DNA of 64,000 bases from Sabellastarte sp. h YS-2021 (GCA_964017235.1 OZ024929.1:111771793-111835792), one strand, 5' to 3'; shown: positions 23,401 to 35,348, counted from the first letter of the stretch. Made by a program: numbers and translations. The notes: generated by a model not told the origin, from the letters alone.

Positions 23401-23826
23401 TTACAACACAACCACTAATTTTTTAAAAAAGGCTTCTCAAAAACACATGCCATATATTTTCTATATTTCTTATCTTTTGCTGAATCATTCAGCCATTTTA
23501 ACCTTCAGAATTGTGTTATACAGACTAATGTCCTTCAAATTGATGAAAGACAGAATGAGGGAATATGTGCACTCTGTAGGACTGTGTGCTCAATGGGATT
23601 GTACAATGTATCGGTTGCCTTTGGTCTCACTTGTCTGTTTTGACTGGGGAATACTGGCACCACTTGAAAGGATTATGTAACAACAGCTTATGCAATATAA
23701 AAAGTTATGATTTACAAGACATTTAAACAGGAACTTGAATGAAAGCACTTCAATAAGTTATATTTAAATGGAATCACAATTCTTCACATAGAATCAGTTA
23801 TATTTCTTCATAAGTAGAAATAAATA
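23401..23826. other. Intronic spacer, nothing recognised
   Basis: No repeats or coding matches were seen. The 117-codon plus-strand frame here has no recognisable family features. Confidence 0.45.
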
Positions 23827-23986
23827 CAGTAGAACCTCTATTATCCAACCCTCTTGGGGGAGTAACAATTAGGTTGGATAATAGAAAGCCTAAAATAATA
23901 GGTTTAAATGGAGTTGGGAGAGTGGGTTTGAGGTCGGATAATTGAAAATTCGGATAATAGACGGTTGGATAATAGGGGTTCTACTG
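23827..23986. mobile_element. Pogo/Tigger-like MITE
   Basis: A 160-bp element flanked by TA on both sides (23825-23826 and 23987-23988). The inverted ends CAGTAGAACCTCTATTATCC and GGATAATAGGGGTTCTACTG are characteristic of pogo-group (Tc1/mariner superfamily) elements. It has no coding frame and would be mobilised in trans. Confidence 0.88.
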
Positions 23987-24221
23987 TATTAGATTATCTG
24001 AAGGCTGAAACTAAGAAGAAAATATATCTGCTTTGTTTTAATAAAACAGTTTAAATTTGGAATTGAAAAAAAAATACATATTATGCCAGACCTTCATTAC
24101 TGTTGACATTATTAATACAACCATTTACTTCATAGTGCACTTCATGTAAAAATTTCTCCGGTGTTTCAATTAGCTCAATAATGTGGATAGTATACATGGA
24201 TAATAGTGTCTAATTTATTAC

Positions 24222-24294
24222 CTTCAACTCCTTGTAGAATTTTTTTTACTGGACGACAGTAATCCACAGATCCAGTATCCACAGCTGTCTCATT
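24222..24294 (-). CDS. PXYLP1: PXYLP1-like gene, penultimate coding exon
   Basis: A 73-bp exon with acceptor TTCTCTTTAG and donor G|GTAATA on the minus strand. It reads NETAVDTGSVDYCRPVKKIL and continues QGVE, ending one base into a codon; that base joins the GT opening the last exon in frame. The tyrosine-cysteine-x-x-proline stretch followed by the phosphatase domain parallels the vertebrate PXYLP1 stem. Intron to the last exon: about 3.4 kb. Confidence 0.78.
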
Positions 24295-24381
24295 CTAAAG
24301 AGAATAATATACTTCATGAATAAACAAAATATTATTATTATTACAATGATTAAATTTTATTTTTTAAATTGAAAATCAAAA

Positions 24382-27374
24382 CTAGACCTAGCGCATCGGA
24401 AAACCGATGCAAATTGTATCCACCGTAAAGACAATGCACCAAAACCTCTAGGACCAATAATAAGTTATAAGCACTTTTAAGTTTGGCTGTCCTCATTTCA
24501 CCTTCAAGGAGGGGCCCAAGGTCAAATCCGACCACGCCAGAAGATTCCCAGCCCATGATTTCCTACATGTTGGTTTACCATCCCAAACATCTAGGACCAA
24601 TAATAAGCGAGTTATAAGCACTTTTAAGTTTGGCTGTCCTCATTTGACCTTGAAGGAGGTGCCCAAGGTCAAATCCGACCACACCAGAAGATTCCCAGCC
24701 CATGATTTCCTATATGCTGGTTTACCATCCCAAACCTCTAAGTGCAATAATAAGCAAGTTATAAGCACTTTTAAGTTTGGCTGTCCTCACTTGACCATGA
24801 AGGAGGGGCCCAGGGTCAAATCCGACCATGCCAGAAGATTCCCCGCCCATGATTTCCTGTATGTTGGTTTACCATCCCAAACCACTGGGATCAATAATAA
24901 GCGAGTTATAAGCACTTTTAAGTTTGGCTATCCTCGTTTGACCTCGAAGGAGAGGCCCAAGGTCAAATCCGACCACGCCAGAAGATTCCCAGCCCATGAT
25001 TTCCTATATGTTGGTTTACCATCCCAAACCTCTAGAACCAATAATAAGCGAGTTATAAGCACTTTTAAGTTTGGCTGTCCTCATTTGACCTTCAAGGAGG
25101 GGCCCAAGGTCAAATCCGACCACACCAGAAGATTCCCAGCGCATGATTTCCTATATGTTGGTTTACCATCCCAAACCTCTAGGACCAATAATAAGCGAGT
25201 TATAAGCACTTTTAAGTTTGGCTGTCCTCATTTGACCTTGAAGCAGGGGCCCAAGGTCAAATCCGACCACACCAGAAGATGTCCAGCGCATGATTTCCTA
25301 TATGTTGATTTACCATCCCAAATCTGTAGGACCTATAATAAGTGAGTTATAAGCACTTTTAAGATTGGCTGTCGTCAATTTACCTTGAACGAGGGGCACA
25401 AGGTAAAATCCGACCACACCAGAAGATTCCCAGCCCATGATTTCCTATATGCTGGTTTACCATCCTAAACCTCTAGGACCAATAATAAGCGAGTTATAAG
25501 CACTTTTAAGTTTGGCTGTCCTCGTTTGACCTTGAAGGAGGGGCCCAAGGTCAAATCTGACCACACCAGAAGATTCCCAGTCCATGATTTCCTATATGTT
25601 GGTTTACCATCCCAAACCTCTAGGATCGATAATAAGCGAGTTATAAGCACTTTTAAGTTTGGCTATCCTCGTTTGACCTTGAAGGAGGGGTCCAAGGTCA
25701 AATCTGACCACATCAGAAGATTTGCAGCACATGATTTCCTATATGTTGGTTTACCATCCCAAACCTCTAGGATCGATAATAAATGAGTTATAAGCACTTC
25801 TAAGTTTGGCTGTCCTCACTTGACCTTGAAGGAGGGGCCCAAGGTCAAATCCGACCATGCCAGAAGATTCCCTGCCCATGATTTCCTGTATGTTGGTTTA
25901 CCATCCCAAACCACTGGGATCAATCATAAGCGAGTTATAAGCACTTTTAAGTTTGGCTATCCTCGTTTGACCTCGAAGGAGGGGCCCAAGGTCAAATCCG
26001 ACCACGCCAGAAGATTCCCAGCCCATGATTTCCTATATGTTGGTTTACCATCCCAAACCGCTAGGACCAATAATAAGTGAGTTATAAGCACTTTTAAGTT
26101 TGGCTGTCGTCATTTGACCTTGACCGAGGGGCCCAAGGTCAAATCCGACTACACCAGAAGATTCCCAGCCCATGATTTCCTATATGCTGGTTTACCATCC
26201 CAAACCTCTAGGACCAATAATAAGCGAGTTATAAGCACTTTTAAGTTTGCTGTCCTCGTTTGACCTTGAAGGAGGGGCCCAAGGTCAAATCCAACCACGC
26301 CAGAAGATTCCCAGCCCATGATTTCCTACATGTTGGTTTACCATCCCAAACCTCTAGGACCAATAATAAGCGAGTTATAAGCACTTTTAAGTTTGGCTGT
26401 CCTCGTTTGACCTTGATCGAGGGGCCCAAGATCAAATCCAACCACGTCAGAAGATTCCCAGCCCATGATTTCCTACATGTTGGTTTACCATCCCAAACCT
26501 CTAGGACCAATAATAAGCAAGTTATAAGCACTTTTAAGTTTGGCTGTCCTCATTTGACCTTGAAGGAGGGGCCCAAGGTCAAATCTGACCACACCAGAAG
26601 ATTCCCAGCCCATGATTTCCTATATGTTGGTTTACCATCCCAAACCTCTAGGATCGATAATAAGCGAGTTATAAGCACTTTTAAGTTTGGCTATCCTCGT
26701 TTGACCTTGAAGGAGGGGTCCAAGGTCAAATCTGACCACATCAGAAGATTCGCAGTCCATGATTTTCTATATGTTGGTTTACCATCCCAAACCTCTAGGA
26801 TCAATAATAAGCGAGTTATAAGCACTTTTAAGTTTGGCTATCCTCGTTTGACCTTGAAGGAGGGGTCCAAGGTCAAATCTGACCACATCAGAAGATTCGC
26901 AGCACATGATTTCCTATAGGTTGCCTTCACATTGCAAACCTCTAGGACCAATAATAAGGGAGATACAGGCACTTTTAAAGTCCTCTATGTGGGTAACTTC
27001 GGCACTCCGTGGATGACCTTGAGTTAGGAGCTTCAAGGTCAAATGTGTGCAAGGTTGTAGAGGACATGTATATGTGTCATACATATCACCTATGAAGAGA
27101 TTCAACCTTCTACCTATGAGGAACAGCCAGTAGAAAAATGTAGATTATTTTCAAAGAAATGCCCGTGGCGACCATCTTGTTTTTCAGAATGAGGCTATTT
27201 TCCTTCCCAGAGAAGCTTACCCCCCAATGAAGATATCCTGCAAATTTGGTGAACCTAGCTGCTGTTGTTTTCCTCTTAGAGCGTTAACGCCGAAAATCTC
27301 TCTACGCGCGGTGGCGGCGGCGGCGTAGCGAACGCTAAACCAAAGTATCCACCGGATGCTTCCGGTGGATACAA
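24382..27374 (+). mobile_element. Hairpin-ended element, family H4
   Basis: The 5' end is an A-run then CTAGACCTAGCG (24382), a small hairpin GCATCGG/CCGATGC (24393-24410), and the motif GTATCCACCG (24416-24425). The 3' end is a perfect 12-bp hairpin, GTATCCACCGGA (27345-27356) and TCCGGTGGATAC (27361-27372), followed by AA. The distal arm is the reverse complement of the 5' motif. A GGCGGCGGCGGCG patch at about 27312-27325 precedes the hairpin. The core is a 147-bp tandem array. A 3' module at 26990-27110 (GTGGATGACCTTGA, TAGAGGACATGTATATG) is shared with H7. It sits in an intron of the PXYLP1-like gene. Helentron/HINE-like by structure. Confidence 0.7.
24480..26930. repeat. Tandem array, 147-bp unit, about 17 copies
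   Basis: The phrase GTTATAAGCACTTTTAAGTT recurs about every 147 bp from 24465 to 26815. Each unit also has GGGGCCCAAGGTCAAATC, CCAGAAGATTCCCAGCCCAT and GGTTTACCATCCCAAACC. Neighbouring units are roughly 90-97 % alike by eye. Because 147 is a multiple of three, long frames stay open across units by chance. Confidence 0.93.
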
Positions 27375-27517
27375 TAAACATCAACTTTGCCTTGTATATA
27401 TTGACTAATATTGACATATTAACTGTACCAGTAAATCATCAGTTGAGAGATAATGTGTGTTTAAGTAATGTTGACCAGACCTCGTGCACTGGGGAAATGA
27501 TACGTACAAACACCCTG

Positions 27518-27637
27518 GGGCCGTATTCACAAAAGCTCAAGTTGAGCCAAATATTGGCTCAAGTTTAGTATAAACAGCTGTTAACTTGAGCTGATTTTTG
27601 GCTCAAGTTGAGCTTGATCCATTTTGTGAATACCAGC
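27518..27637. mobile_element. Small MITE with TATTCACAAAA ends
   Basis: The left end GCCGTATTCACAAAA pairs with the right end TTTTGTGAATACCAGC. Inside, GCTCAAGTTGAGCC at the left and GGCTCAAGTTGAGC at the right are themselves near-palindromes. About 120 bp, non-coding. The target duplication is uncertain. Confidence 0.65.
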
Positions 27638-28505
27638 ACTGGGCAGCAAGTACTTTAACCAGCACGCATTCTGGGAGTATACAGTTTTTAGTTTGTCTAA
27701 CCTCAATTAACCTTGAACAAGGGGTCCAAGGTCAAATCAGAATTAGACAATGTGGTGATTTATGCATCATCTTGTTCAATGATATAGAAATAGGTAAACA
27801 TGATATAACTGCTAACAATAACACTTAAATTGTGCATCACAATCAAACCTAGGAACTTATGGGTCAACTGATACAAGAAGAACGGTTACAATTAAAAACA
27901 GATGTTTCTTGAATGAAGTGTTACATTATAAGTAAGCTACATGCTTTTAATAGATTGTTAGACTGTTTATGTAACCTTTCTACAGTTTTTTCAGGGGACT
28001 TAGAGCAGTAGCTGTAATACATTCTCTAGCCCCTTTGAGATTGTGCTTTTTGAATCTCACCCTTGTCTTGTCAATCGCTTGCCAATGACCAATAGATCAC
28101 AGTTTAGAAGCTTTATCAACAAGTATACATAGGTTCATCCACAGTGTTTATCTCAATTTTCTCACGTCATGTTGAGAAAAGATCTTTGAAGTATGTTGAA
28201 TTCAACATTAAAATCAATTGAATCCATTACCTTAGATCAAAAAGAATATTTATATAAAGATTATAAAGGAAAGTAAATTAGTAAATTAAACTAGAAATAG
28301 GACGCCCTGTTGATAGTAGACGCGAATAGAAACAGGATAGCATAGAAGAACACACATTATCATGTGTAATGACTCCACCCCATGAATCTTTTGCCAAAAT
28401 TGTACAGTAGTCTTACAAGACCCTGTTTCATTTGTAAAATATATCAATGATGCTTAAATATTTATTAGTGTAGATGTAAATTATTTCAGCTTCATGCCTT
28501 TTTGC
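27638..28505. other. Spacer with a decayed H4-unit fragment
   Basis: Positions 27695-27745 (CCTTGAACAAGGGGTCCAAG and following GTCAAATC) match one H4 147-bp unit. Nothing else is recognised up to the hAT element. Confidence 0.45.
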
Positions 28506-28513
28506 ATTGGTTG

Positions 28514-30104
28514 TAGTGTTAGGAATCGGTCTAAAAAATCAGAATCGATTAATCGGTAACTCTGAGCAATCGATTATCGATTATAATCGTTTTTCTGCTT
28601 GCTTTGTAAGAAAGACAGAATATTCTTTTTTACCAAATATAAGAACAGTAGTCTTCCGATAGGTCAGTGGTGAAAAAAATCTAGGTTATTTGTTTACATT
28701 TTGGGGTAGGGAAGGGGGTATGTTAGGAAACCAGTAGGTTGAAGAGTCAACAAGTATGTGTATCAGCAATAATATAATAATCTATTAAGATGGCCTTAAC
28801 AGTTACAAAATAATATTTATTTTCATTCTCCCTTTTCATCAGCTAAATCATTTACAGTGTTTGAATGTAACATCAGCAGATTAGCAACCAATCATGCTTA
28901 AAATAAACAATATTTCAACCCTAGACTTTCTTCAAGTCCTTTTTTCTAAGGTATTATATGAGGACTGTATGACTTTATACTAGAATGTGGGGCTGACAAC
29001 AGTACTGTTTCAGCATAGAGAAGGATTTTTCCCTCCTTAAGTGGATGTATAATGTTTTCATCTATGTCAGATTTAGTGGGATGAGAAATACAAAGACTTG
29101 GTGCAAGTCTATTTCAACCCCTTTTGTTCAACATCACCATGTGGTACACCTGTGTTGTGAACTCAGGACACTTTGTATACATGCAACAAAGAAGAATAGA
29201 ATATCTGCTTATCATTATCATATGTCAAGAACAGTGACTGCCAAGCAGCTTCTGAAAATTATCCTGAATAAAATGCTTCTTTGGGAACTAAACAATACAT
29301 AGACATGTGTTCATGGAAATTTCCTTCCATTTTTAACTCAGGACACTTTTCAAAGACATGCTACTTTCATTAATCAAATGGAAGAGTGACTTTTATTGTT
29401 TCTGGTCAATATTGATGTTTTGTAATATATACTAGGTTATACGAAACAGTTTGGCACAAGTGAACATGTATTTCAGCATTGTCACTCAAGTTTATGTGTA
29501 TTGGATGGGGTCTGGAAAATCTGACTCTTATCCTGAAAACAATATTCCATGAATTTCGTTTTTTAAGCAGATCTTCATGACCTATTCATTTCATATAGTT
29601 ATAATTTCTTAGATACTGTAAAATTCTAAGTATGGCAATGTAGTAAACATTTTAGTTTTCTTGTTCAACAAAATTTGTCAAAAATATTCATGGCAGACTG
29701 CTGAAGTATTACAGCAGTGTGATCTCTCTCCACTTGATTTATGGCCAAGGTTATTATTCCCCATTTATAGGGAGTATACATGTTGTGTGTGAAGCAGTGA
29801 AAGTTAAATTTAATTTAGGTTGAACTTAGTTTATTGTATTAAAAGATCTTCTAAATACCTACAGAAATTTTGAGTTTTAGTTGTAATCAACAGGAAGTAG
29901 ATACCAGTGAAAGAAACATGGCAGATAATGTAAACAAATGTTACGAAAATAAAATGTTAAACATCTGTAGAAAAAGGGAAAATTAGGTGGTTTATAAGTC
30001 TTACTTTCGATTCACAATCGATTCTTAAAATGAGAATCGATTTTCTACATCGAAAGTTTTAAATAGACGATTAATCGATTTTCCGTCTAATCGTAGGACC
30101 ACTA
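28514..30104. mobile_element. Non-autonomous hAT element
   Basis: A 1591-bp element flanked by a perfect 8-bp duplication, ATTGGTTG (28506-28513 and 30105-30112). The imperfect inverted ends start TAGTGTTAGGAATCGG at the left and TAGTGGTCCTACGATTAG at the right (reverse complement). Both ends carry clusters of AATCGATT-type motifs, which probably serve as subterminal transposase sites. No transposase frame is visible. An 8-bp duplication and TAG/CAG termini are hallmarks of hAT. Confidence 0.85.
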
Positions 30105-30737
30105 ATTGGTTGGGTCGAAAATTTTGACGAAATCACTCTATCTTGCACGGTTAAGAAGATAGAAGCAAATTCCTGTTTTTCTATTTTTGGCAAAAATTCG
30201 AAAAATCAAAATGGCCGCCATTTTTGGGGAGGGGAAAATTTTTTGAAAATTGCAAAGAGTACATTCCTTAGATACCCTGTGGGTTGAAAATTTCGACGAA
30301 ATCGCTCTATCTCGCACAGTTTAGGAGATATGAGCACATTTGCCTTTTTCAGTATTCAAAATAGCTAATTACTCATTTATTTAATTAATTACTCACTCAT
30401 CTATGAAGCAATTCCCCCCAAAAGCAATCCCATACAAGCTATTACCCAATGAACCTCCATACCAAATTTCAGAAAGCTCGGCTTAATAGCATTCCTCAAA
30501 ATGTCTGGAAACCAAAGAGCTACTCAAAAGTAGCAAAGTAGCTATTACTCAGTTAGCTATAGAGCTATCATCACCAAAAGCAATCCCATACAAGCTATTA
30601 ACCCAATAAACCTGCATGCCAAATTTGGTAAAGATAGGATAAGAACTGTTGCCTAAAATGTCTGGAAACCAAGTGGGACGCCGGACGGCGGAAAAAGCAA
30701 AAATAGTATGTCCACCCCCCAGTGGGGTGGACATAAA
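30105..30737 (+). mobile_element. Family H5 element, 3' part
   Basis: Two diverged units related to the H1 169-bp repeat (TTTCGACGAAATCGCTCTAT at about 30290), then a stretch with duplicated phrases (CAATCCCATACAAGCTATTA at 30427 and 30583). A GC-rich patch GACGCCGGACGGCGG lies at about 30678-30692. The terminal hairpin is TATGTCCACCCC (30707-30718) and GGGGTGGACATA (30724-30735), twelve pairs, followed by AA. No matching 5' end was found. The hAT at 28514-30104 is inserted at its left side. Confidence 0.6.
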
Positions 30738-31220
30738 TATACTAAAGTTAACATGCACACCACAATATTTACCAAATATTTTTCAGGAAAGAAAAGTCAA
30801 AAGATCTGCTTTGAGACAACCGTTCAACAATATTCAGTCTTTGTCATAGTACACATTTTTTAACTGTTCATGAACAATGAGACTTTCAGATAAATCTTTT
30901 ATGAACAATGTCTCTGGCATCCACTGATACAGTAGTCTCTGTATGACATCAAACTTCACTCTTCTTCAATATGCACAGTATTTTGTTCCGGTTATGGCAT
31001 ATACCTTAGTCACACCTGTTTGTGCCGCGGTCAAGAGCTACAACCAAACGGGATGGCCTACTTTTGTTTCTTTTTCAGTTTGTCTCTTCTTTTGGGGTAG
31101 GACATCTTCGATGTGATTCACTGGATTCACATTTGGGCAGGTGGCCTTTGGGGGAATTTGACACAACTCAGAATATGTTTTCTATTCGAAACCGCTTTTT
31201 TAAATGATTGAAAAATGGCA
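30738..31220. other. Intronic spacer, nothing recognised
   Basis: No repeats, frames or hairpins beyond background. Confidence 0.45.
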
Positions 31221-33710
31221 CCAGAGATGCCCGTACCCCACAGCCTGGGGAAATATTTTTCAACACTGTGAGATATAGAAGTAGTGAGGCAGTATACAGA
31301 TTGGGATACTTTCAGAGCACTGCATGTAAAGATTAAGTATTAAAACAAGACAATTCAGTTAACTAGAAGTTATGCAGCTGTAAAAACTCTTAACTGGAGA
31401 ATAGCTGTCAATGAAAATATCACAATTATGTATGGTCGAATTATGGTTTGAATGTTTTGAATATAACCCATACATACAGTATCAAATCACGGTCACTACA
31501 TGACGTTACACACCTACACCCCCTAACCAATGTCCCTACAAAGTATCAACTTCCTACACCTTATGGTTGCTGAGATATAGCCCGGACAAGATTTTATAGT
31601 CAAGGTCACTACAGCAAGGTCAAAGGCCAAATCAAGGTCACACCATGACGTTGCAGACCAACAACCCTTAACCAATGTCCCTTTCAAGTAGCAACTTCCT
31701 ACACCTTACGGTTTCTGAGATATAGCCAAGACAAGATTTTATAGGTCAAGGTCACTACAGCAAGGTCAAAGGTCAAATCAAGGTCACGCCATGACGTTGC
31801 ACACCTACACCCCCTTACCAATGTCCCTAGCAAGTATCAACTTCCTACACCTTACGGTTTCTGAGATATAGCCAAGACAAGATTTTATAGGTCAAGGTCA
31901 CTACGGCAAGGTCAAATCAAGATCACACCATGACGTTGCACACCTACACCCCCTAACTAATGTCCCTACCAAGTATCAACTTCCTACACCTTATGGTTCC
32001 CGAGATATAGCCGGGACAAGATTTTATAGGTCAAGGTCACTACGGCAAGGTCAAATCAAGGTCACGCCATGACGTTGCACACCTACACCTCCTTACCAAT
32101 GTCCCTACCAATTATCAACTTCCTACACCTTACAGTTTCCGAGATATAGCCCAGACAAGATTTTATAGGTCAAGGTCACTACGGCAAGGTCAAAGGTCAA
32201 ATCAAGATCACACCATGACGTTGCACACCTACAACCCCTAACTAATGTCCCTGTTGGAGCCCAACTTAGGAGTCAGCCCATCTTAAGATGGGCTATAGCC
32301 CAACTTAGGATCCTAAGTTGGGTAGCCTATCTTAAGATGGGCTAGCCCATCTTAAGATGGGCTAGAACATATCAGCCCAACTTAAGATAATAAAATTCCA
32401 GAAACAATTTTTACTCTTGCTATACTAAGAAATGTTTTTTTGCATGTGCAAATGAAAGGAAATTATAAAACATTATTATGAAAAAGAAGACATTATCATT
32501 GGTCTCCTTGAATGTTCCTTGAACAGGACTTTTGCCTATACATTCTTTTTTTATTTTGAAAAAAATATGTTAAATTTTATCAAAGCTCAACAGTCTTTAA
32601 TTACAGAAACTAAAATGAATTGTGTTTCCTGAGCCCTGAGAAGCATTACAATATTCCTTTGATGTTGATTTGTTTGTCTATATTGGGATGATTTCTTTAT
32701 TGGATTTGTGGCTATTGTTTCAACATTCTATTGATGTTGATTTGTTTCACTTGGGGTGGGTAAAGTGCACAATAGGAAAACCTCAATCATAAAGTGAAAC
32801 AAATCATCATAAAAGTAATATCAAAACACAAAGAGGCTTAATCCTATCAAACCTTTATGGGGGACAACCCATATGTGATTTTATGGGTGAGTCATAGTAT
32901 AAAATTTAGCGAAGTTTTATAAACAGCACTTTATTTTCACAAAAAAAAATGCAAATTACATTTTTAAAATTACACTAATTATTGCTAAAATGTAATTTAA
33001 TCAAACAAGTGAATCTTATGTATTCGGTTAAACAGCAGTAATTGTCTACTTAAGAACCTAGCTTTGCTTTTAACAATTATGATTATGTTAATTGTTTTCC
33101 TGAAACAGGTAAAAATACCTTAAAGAATCTTCGAACAATACCTATTTAATCCTGTCAGCTAGTCACTCAAGCACAAGTGAAACAAGTCAAGTTCAAAAGT
33201 AATGCTGGGACAAAAGGTAAATCTTAACACTAATCCAGATAACAGTTCACACACATAGTCAAACAAATCAACATAAAAAGAATCTTGAAACAATAGATAA
33301 ATCACAATGTAATCCAGTTGCCTAATCACTCCCCAGAAGTAAAACAATTAAGCTCAAAGGAGTGGTTGAACAATAGACATCTTGTCAGCTAACATATTAA
33401 CTGCCTTGGAATGACAAATGAATTCAGACTATATATATCTGTCAATTCATCTTAAAATAAGCTATGGACATTCTATCTAAAAGGATAATATTAAATTTTA
33501 GATTTAAAAACCTTCTTGTATTTTATTATCCTAAGTTGGGCTAATATGTTATAGCCCATCTTAAGATGGGCTAAGCCCATCTTAAGATAGGCTACCCAAC
33601 TTAGGATCCTAAGTTGGGCTATAGCCCATCTTAAGATGGGCTGACTCCTAAGTTGGGCTCCAACATCCCTACCAAGTATCAACTTCCTACACCTTTCCAA
33701 CACCAGTCCA
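31221..33710 (+). mobile_element. Family H2 element, copy 2, split by a transposon
   Basis: The 5' end is CCAGAGATGCCCG with TACCCCACAGCC at 31234-31245, complementary to the 3' hairpin arm of copy 1 (2552-2563). It is followed by about five units of 138-147 bp (31480-32251) built on TCCCTACCAAGTATCAACTT, GAGATATAGCC and TCAAGGTCACACCATGACGT. The array resumes for about 40 bp at 33666 after a 1414-bp insertion and then stops without its 3' hairpin, so this copy is 3' truncated. It contains two perfect AGGTCA-A-AGGTCA direct repeats. Confidence 0.6.
32252..33665. mobile_element. Palindrome-rich TIR transposon with 4-bp duplication (Ginger-like?)
   Basis: A 1414-bp element bounded by TGTTGGAGCCC and GGGCTCCAACA, with TCCC on both sides (32248-32251 and 33666-33669). 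The uninterrupted H2 units confirm the target as AATGTCCCTACC. The inverted ends are about 140 bp and are made of smaller palindromes: AGCCCATCTTAAGATGGGCT several times and CCCAACTTAGGATCCTAAGT. The interior has no transposase frame. TGTNR ends with a 4-bp duplication fit Ginger-type elements, but the target is not the CCGG/CCGT typical of Ginger1, so the superfamily is tentative. Confidence 0.8.
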
Positions 33711-33861
33711 ATTTATAATAATTATAATAACAACAACAATAACAATGACAAAGTGTTTGATTTCTAGATCTCAAGAACGATTATATTTGAACCTATATTG
33801 AATATCCACTGGTTCTATTTGTACATGGTTGTACTATATATGGGTGGAGCATGACACTTAC

Positions 33862-33937
33862 CAGTGACCACTGGGCTAGAGTTTCTTCATTACTTGACAC
33901 CCGTTGAAACATAATACTATTCAAAAGATTGTTGGTC
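33862..33937 (-). CDS. PXYLP1: PXYLP1-like gene, internal coding exon
   Basis: A 76-bp exon on the minus strand between acceptor TCCTTCACAG and donor CTG|GTAAGTG, both strong consensus sites. It begins one base into a split codon and reads TNNLLNSIMFQRVSSNEETL then AQWSL, ending on a codon boundary, as the next exon (24222-24294) requires. This is probably the low-conservation stem between membrane anchor and catalytic domain. I rely on splice sites and phase, not on family similarity. Confidence 0.65.
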
Positions 33938-34202
33938 CTGTGAAGGAGAAAGAAAACAACATCTTAAATATGTAACTGGTTTGCAGTATATAATCAAGTA
34001 TGTGTTTCACAAGGCTGGTTACTAATGATTAAACTTTGATGGTGCCTAAGAAAAAAAGTAATGAGAAAAACATTATCTAAAATATAAAATGTAACCCTGT
34101 AATGTTATACAATCTATGGGCAATGTAGTGGCTGCAGGTAGACTATGGTCAGAAATATAAACCAGTGGAATTTTAGAACATTTCAGAAATACGTTAACAT
34201 AC

Positions 34203-34266
34203 CTAAGACTTGAATCTGTTTTTGTCTTCTGCAATGTTGGAATAATCTGCTGCTGCACACTGACAT
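34203..34266 (-). CDS. PXYLP1: PXYLP1-like gene, internal coding exon
   Basis: The donor TTAG|GTATGTT ends the exon two bases into a codon, matching the entry phase of the exon at 33862-33937. The reading is DVSVQQQIIPTLQKTKTDSS and then L. The acceptor is not certain: TGTAG before ATGTCAG gives 34203-34266 and phase agreement with 47331-47389, but the CAGCAGCAG run just downstream offers alternatives. Stem-region sequence with no domain. Confidence 0.55.
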
Positions 34267-34436
34267 CTACATGTAAACCAGGAATATCATTTTAATTCAT
34301 AGCTTAGAAATTATTCTGATTTTTCATATATCAGAAGTACAAATTACCAAAAAAAAAAGGTTAAGCAAACAAAAAGAAATAACCTTGGATTTTTCTTATT
34401 TTCAATAGTTCATAAATTCATCAAAAATTATACAAA

Positions 34437-35348
34437 CAAGAGGGTCAGAGGTGCCCCAAAAGGCGGGTTGCGCACGCAGGAAACAAGGTTAGCAACTGCT
34501 CTCATTAAATTTAGGAACAAGGAAAGAAATGTTAGGTTACCCACTTAAGGTAAATGTGTTCGACGTGCTAAGAAATGTAATACTTCTAATCTAAAAACGA
34601 ACAAATGGACAGAAACAAGACAAATGAACGGACGGATTTACACCAATTTCGAAAGGAACCTAGCTATGATGGTGATGTATGTCCCTGTGAAGTTTGAATT
34701 AGATTGGAGTAACCGTTTTCGAGTTAGAGTCCGGAAACAAAAATGTGGACGGACAGATGGATGGACAGAAAAACGGACAAAAACGAAGAAACGGACGGAA
34801 AAACGGACAAACAAACAGACAGAATTTCACCAATTTCGAAAGGAACCTAGCTATGATGGTGATCTATCTCCCTGTGAAGTTTGAATTTGATTGGTCAAAC
34901 CGTTTTAAAGTTAGAGTCCGGAAACGAAAATGTGGACAAACAGATGGATGGACACACAAACGGACGAAAAACGGACAAACGAACACACGGAATTTCACCA
35001 ATTTTGAAAGGAACCTAGCTATGATGGTGATCTATCTCCCTGTGAAGTTTGAATTTGATTGGTCAAACCGTTTTAAAGTTAGAGTCCGAAAACGAAAATG
35101 TGGACAGATGGATGGACAGACAAACGGACGAAAAACGGACAAACGAACACACGGAATTTCACCAATTTCGAAAGGAACCTAGCTATGATGGTGATCTATC
35201 TCCCTGTGAAGTTTGAATTTGATTGGTCAAACCGTTTTAAAGTTAGAGTCCGGAAACGAAAAATGTGGACGGACAGACAGACAGACGGACAGACGGACGT
35301 CGGACACATCAATCTAATAGGCGGGTTGGTTACACGCAACCCGCCTAA
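34437..35348 (+). mobile_element. Hairpin-ended element, family H8
   Basis: A short, apparently complete element. The 5' end is AAA|CAAGAGGGTCAG, with the motif AGGCGGGTTGCG at 34461-34472. The 3' hairpin is AGGCGGGTT (35319-35327) and AACCCGCCT (35338-35346), then AA. CGCAACCCGCCT at 35335-35346 is the reverse complement of the 5' motif. The core has four units of 165-190 bp (GAAAGGAACCTAGCTATGAT at about 34649, 34839, 35007 and 35172), separated by GGACAGA/GGACGGA simple repeats. The 145- and 197-codon frames over it are repeat artefacts. Confidence 0.68.

Noticed and set aside
24644-26919. Long open frames (233 and 219 codons) reading a 49-residue repeat protein
   Set aside because: The unit is 147 bp, a multiple of three, so an open frame in one unit stays open in the next. 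Frames start and stop with unit variants, and the same array reads open on the other strand too. It is the H4 tandem core.
28290-28330. A 5' end for H5 (AAACTAGAAATAGGACGCCC)
   Set aside because: It has the CTAGA start, but its downstream motif is not complementary to the H5 hairpin arm GGGGTGGACATA.
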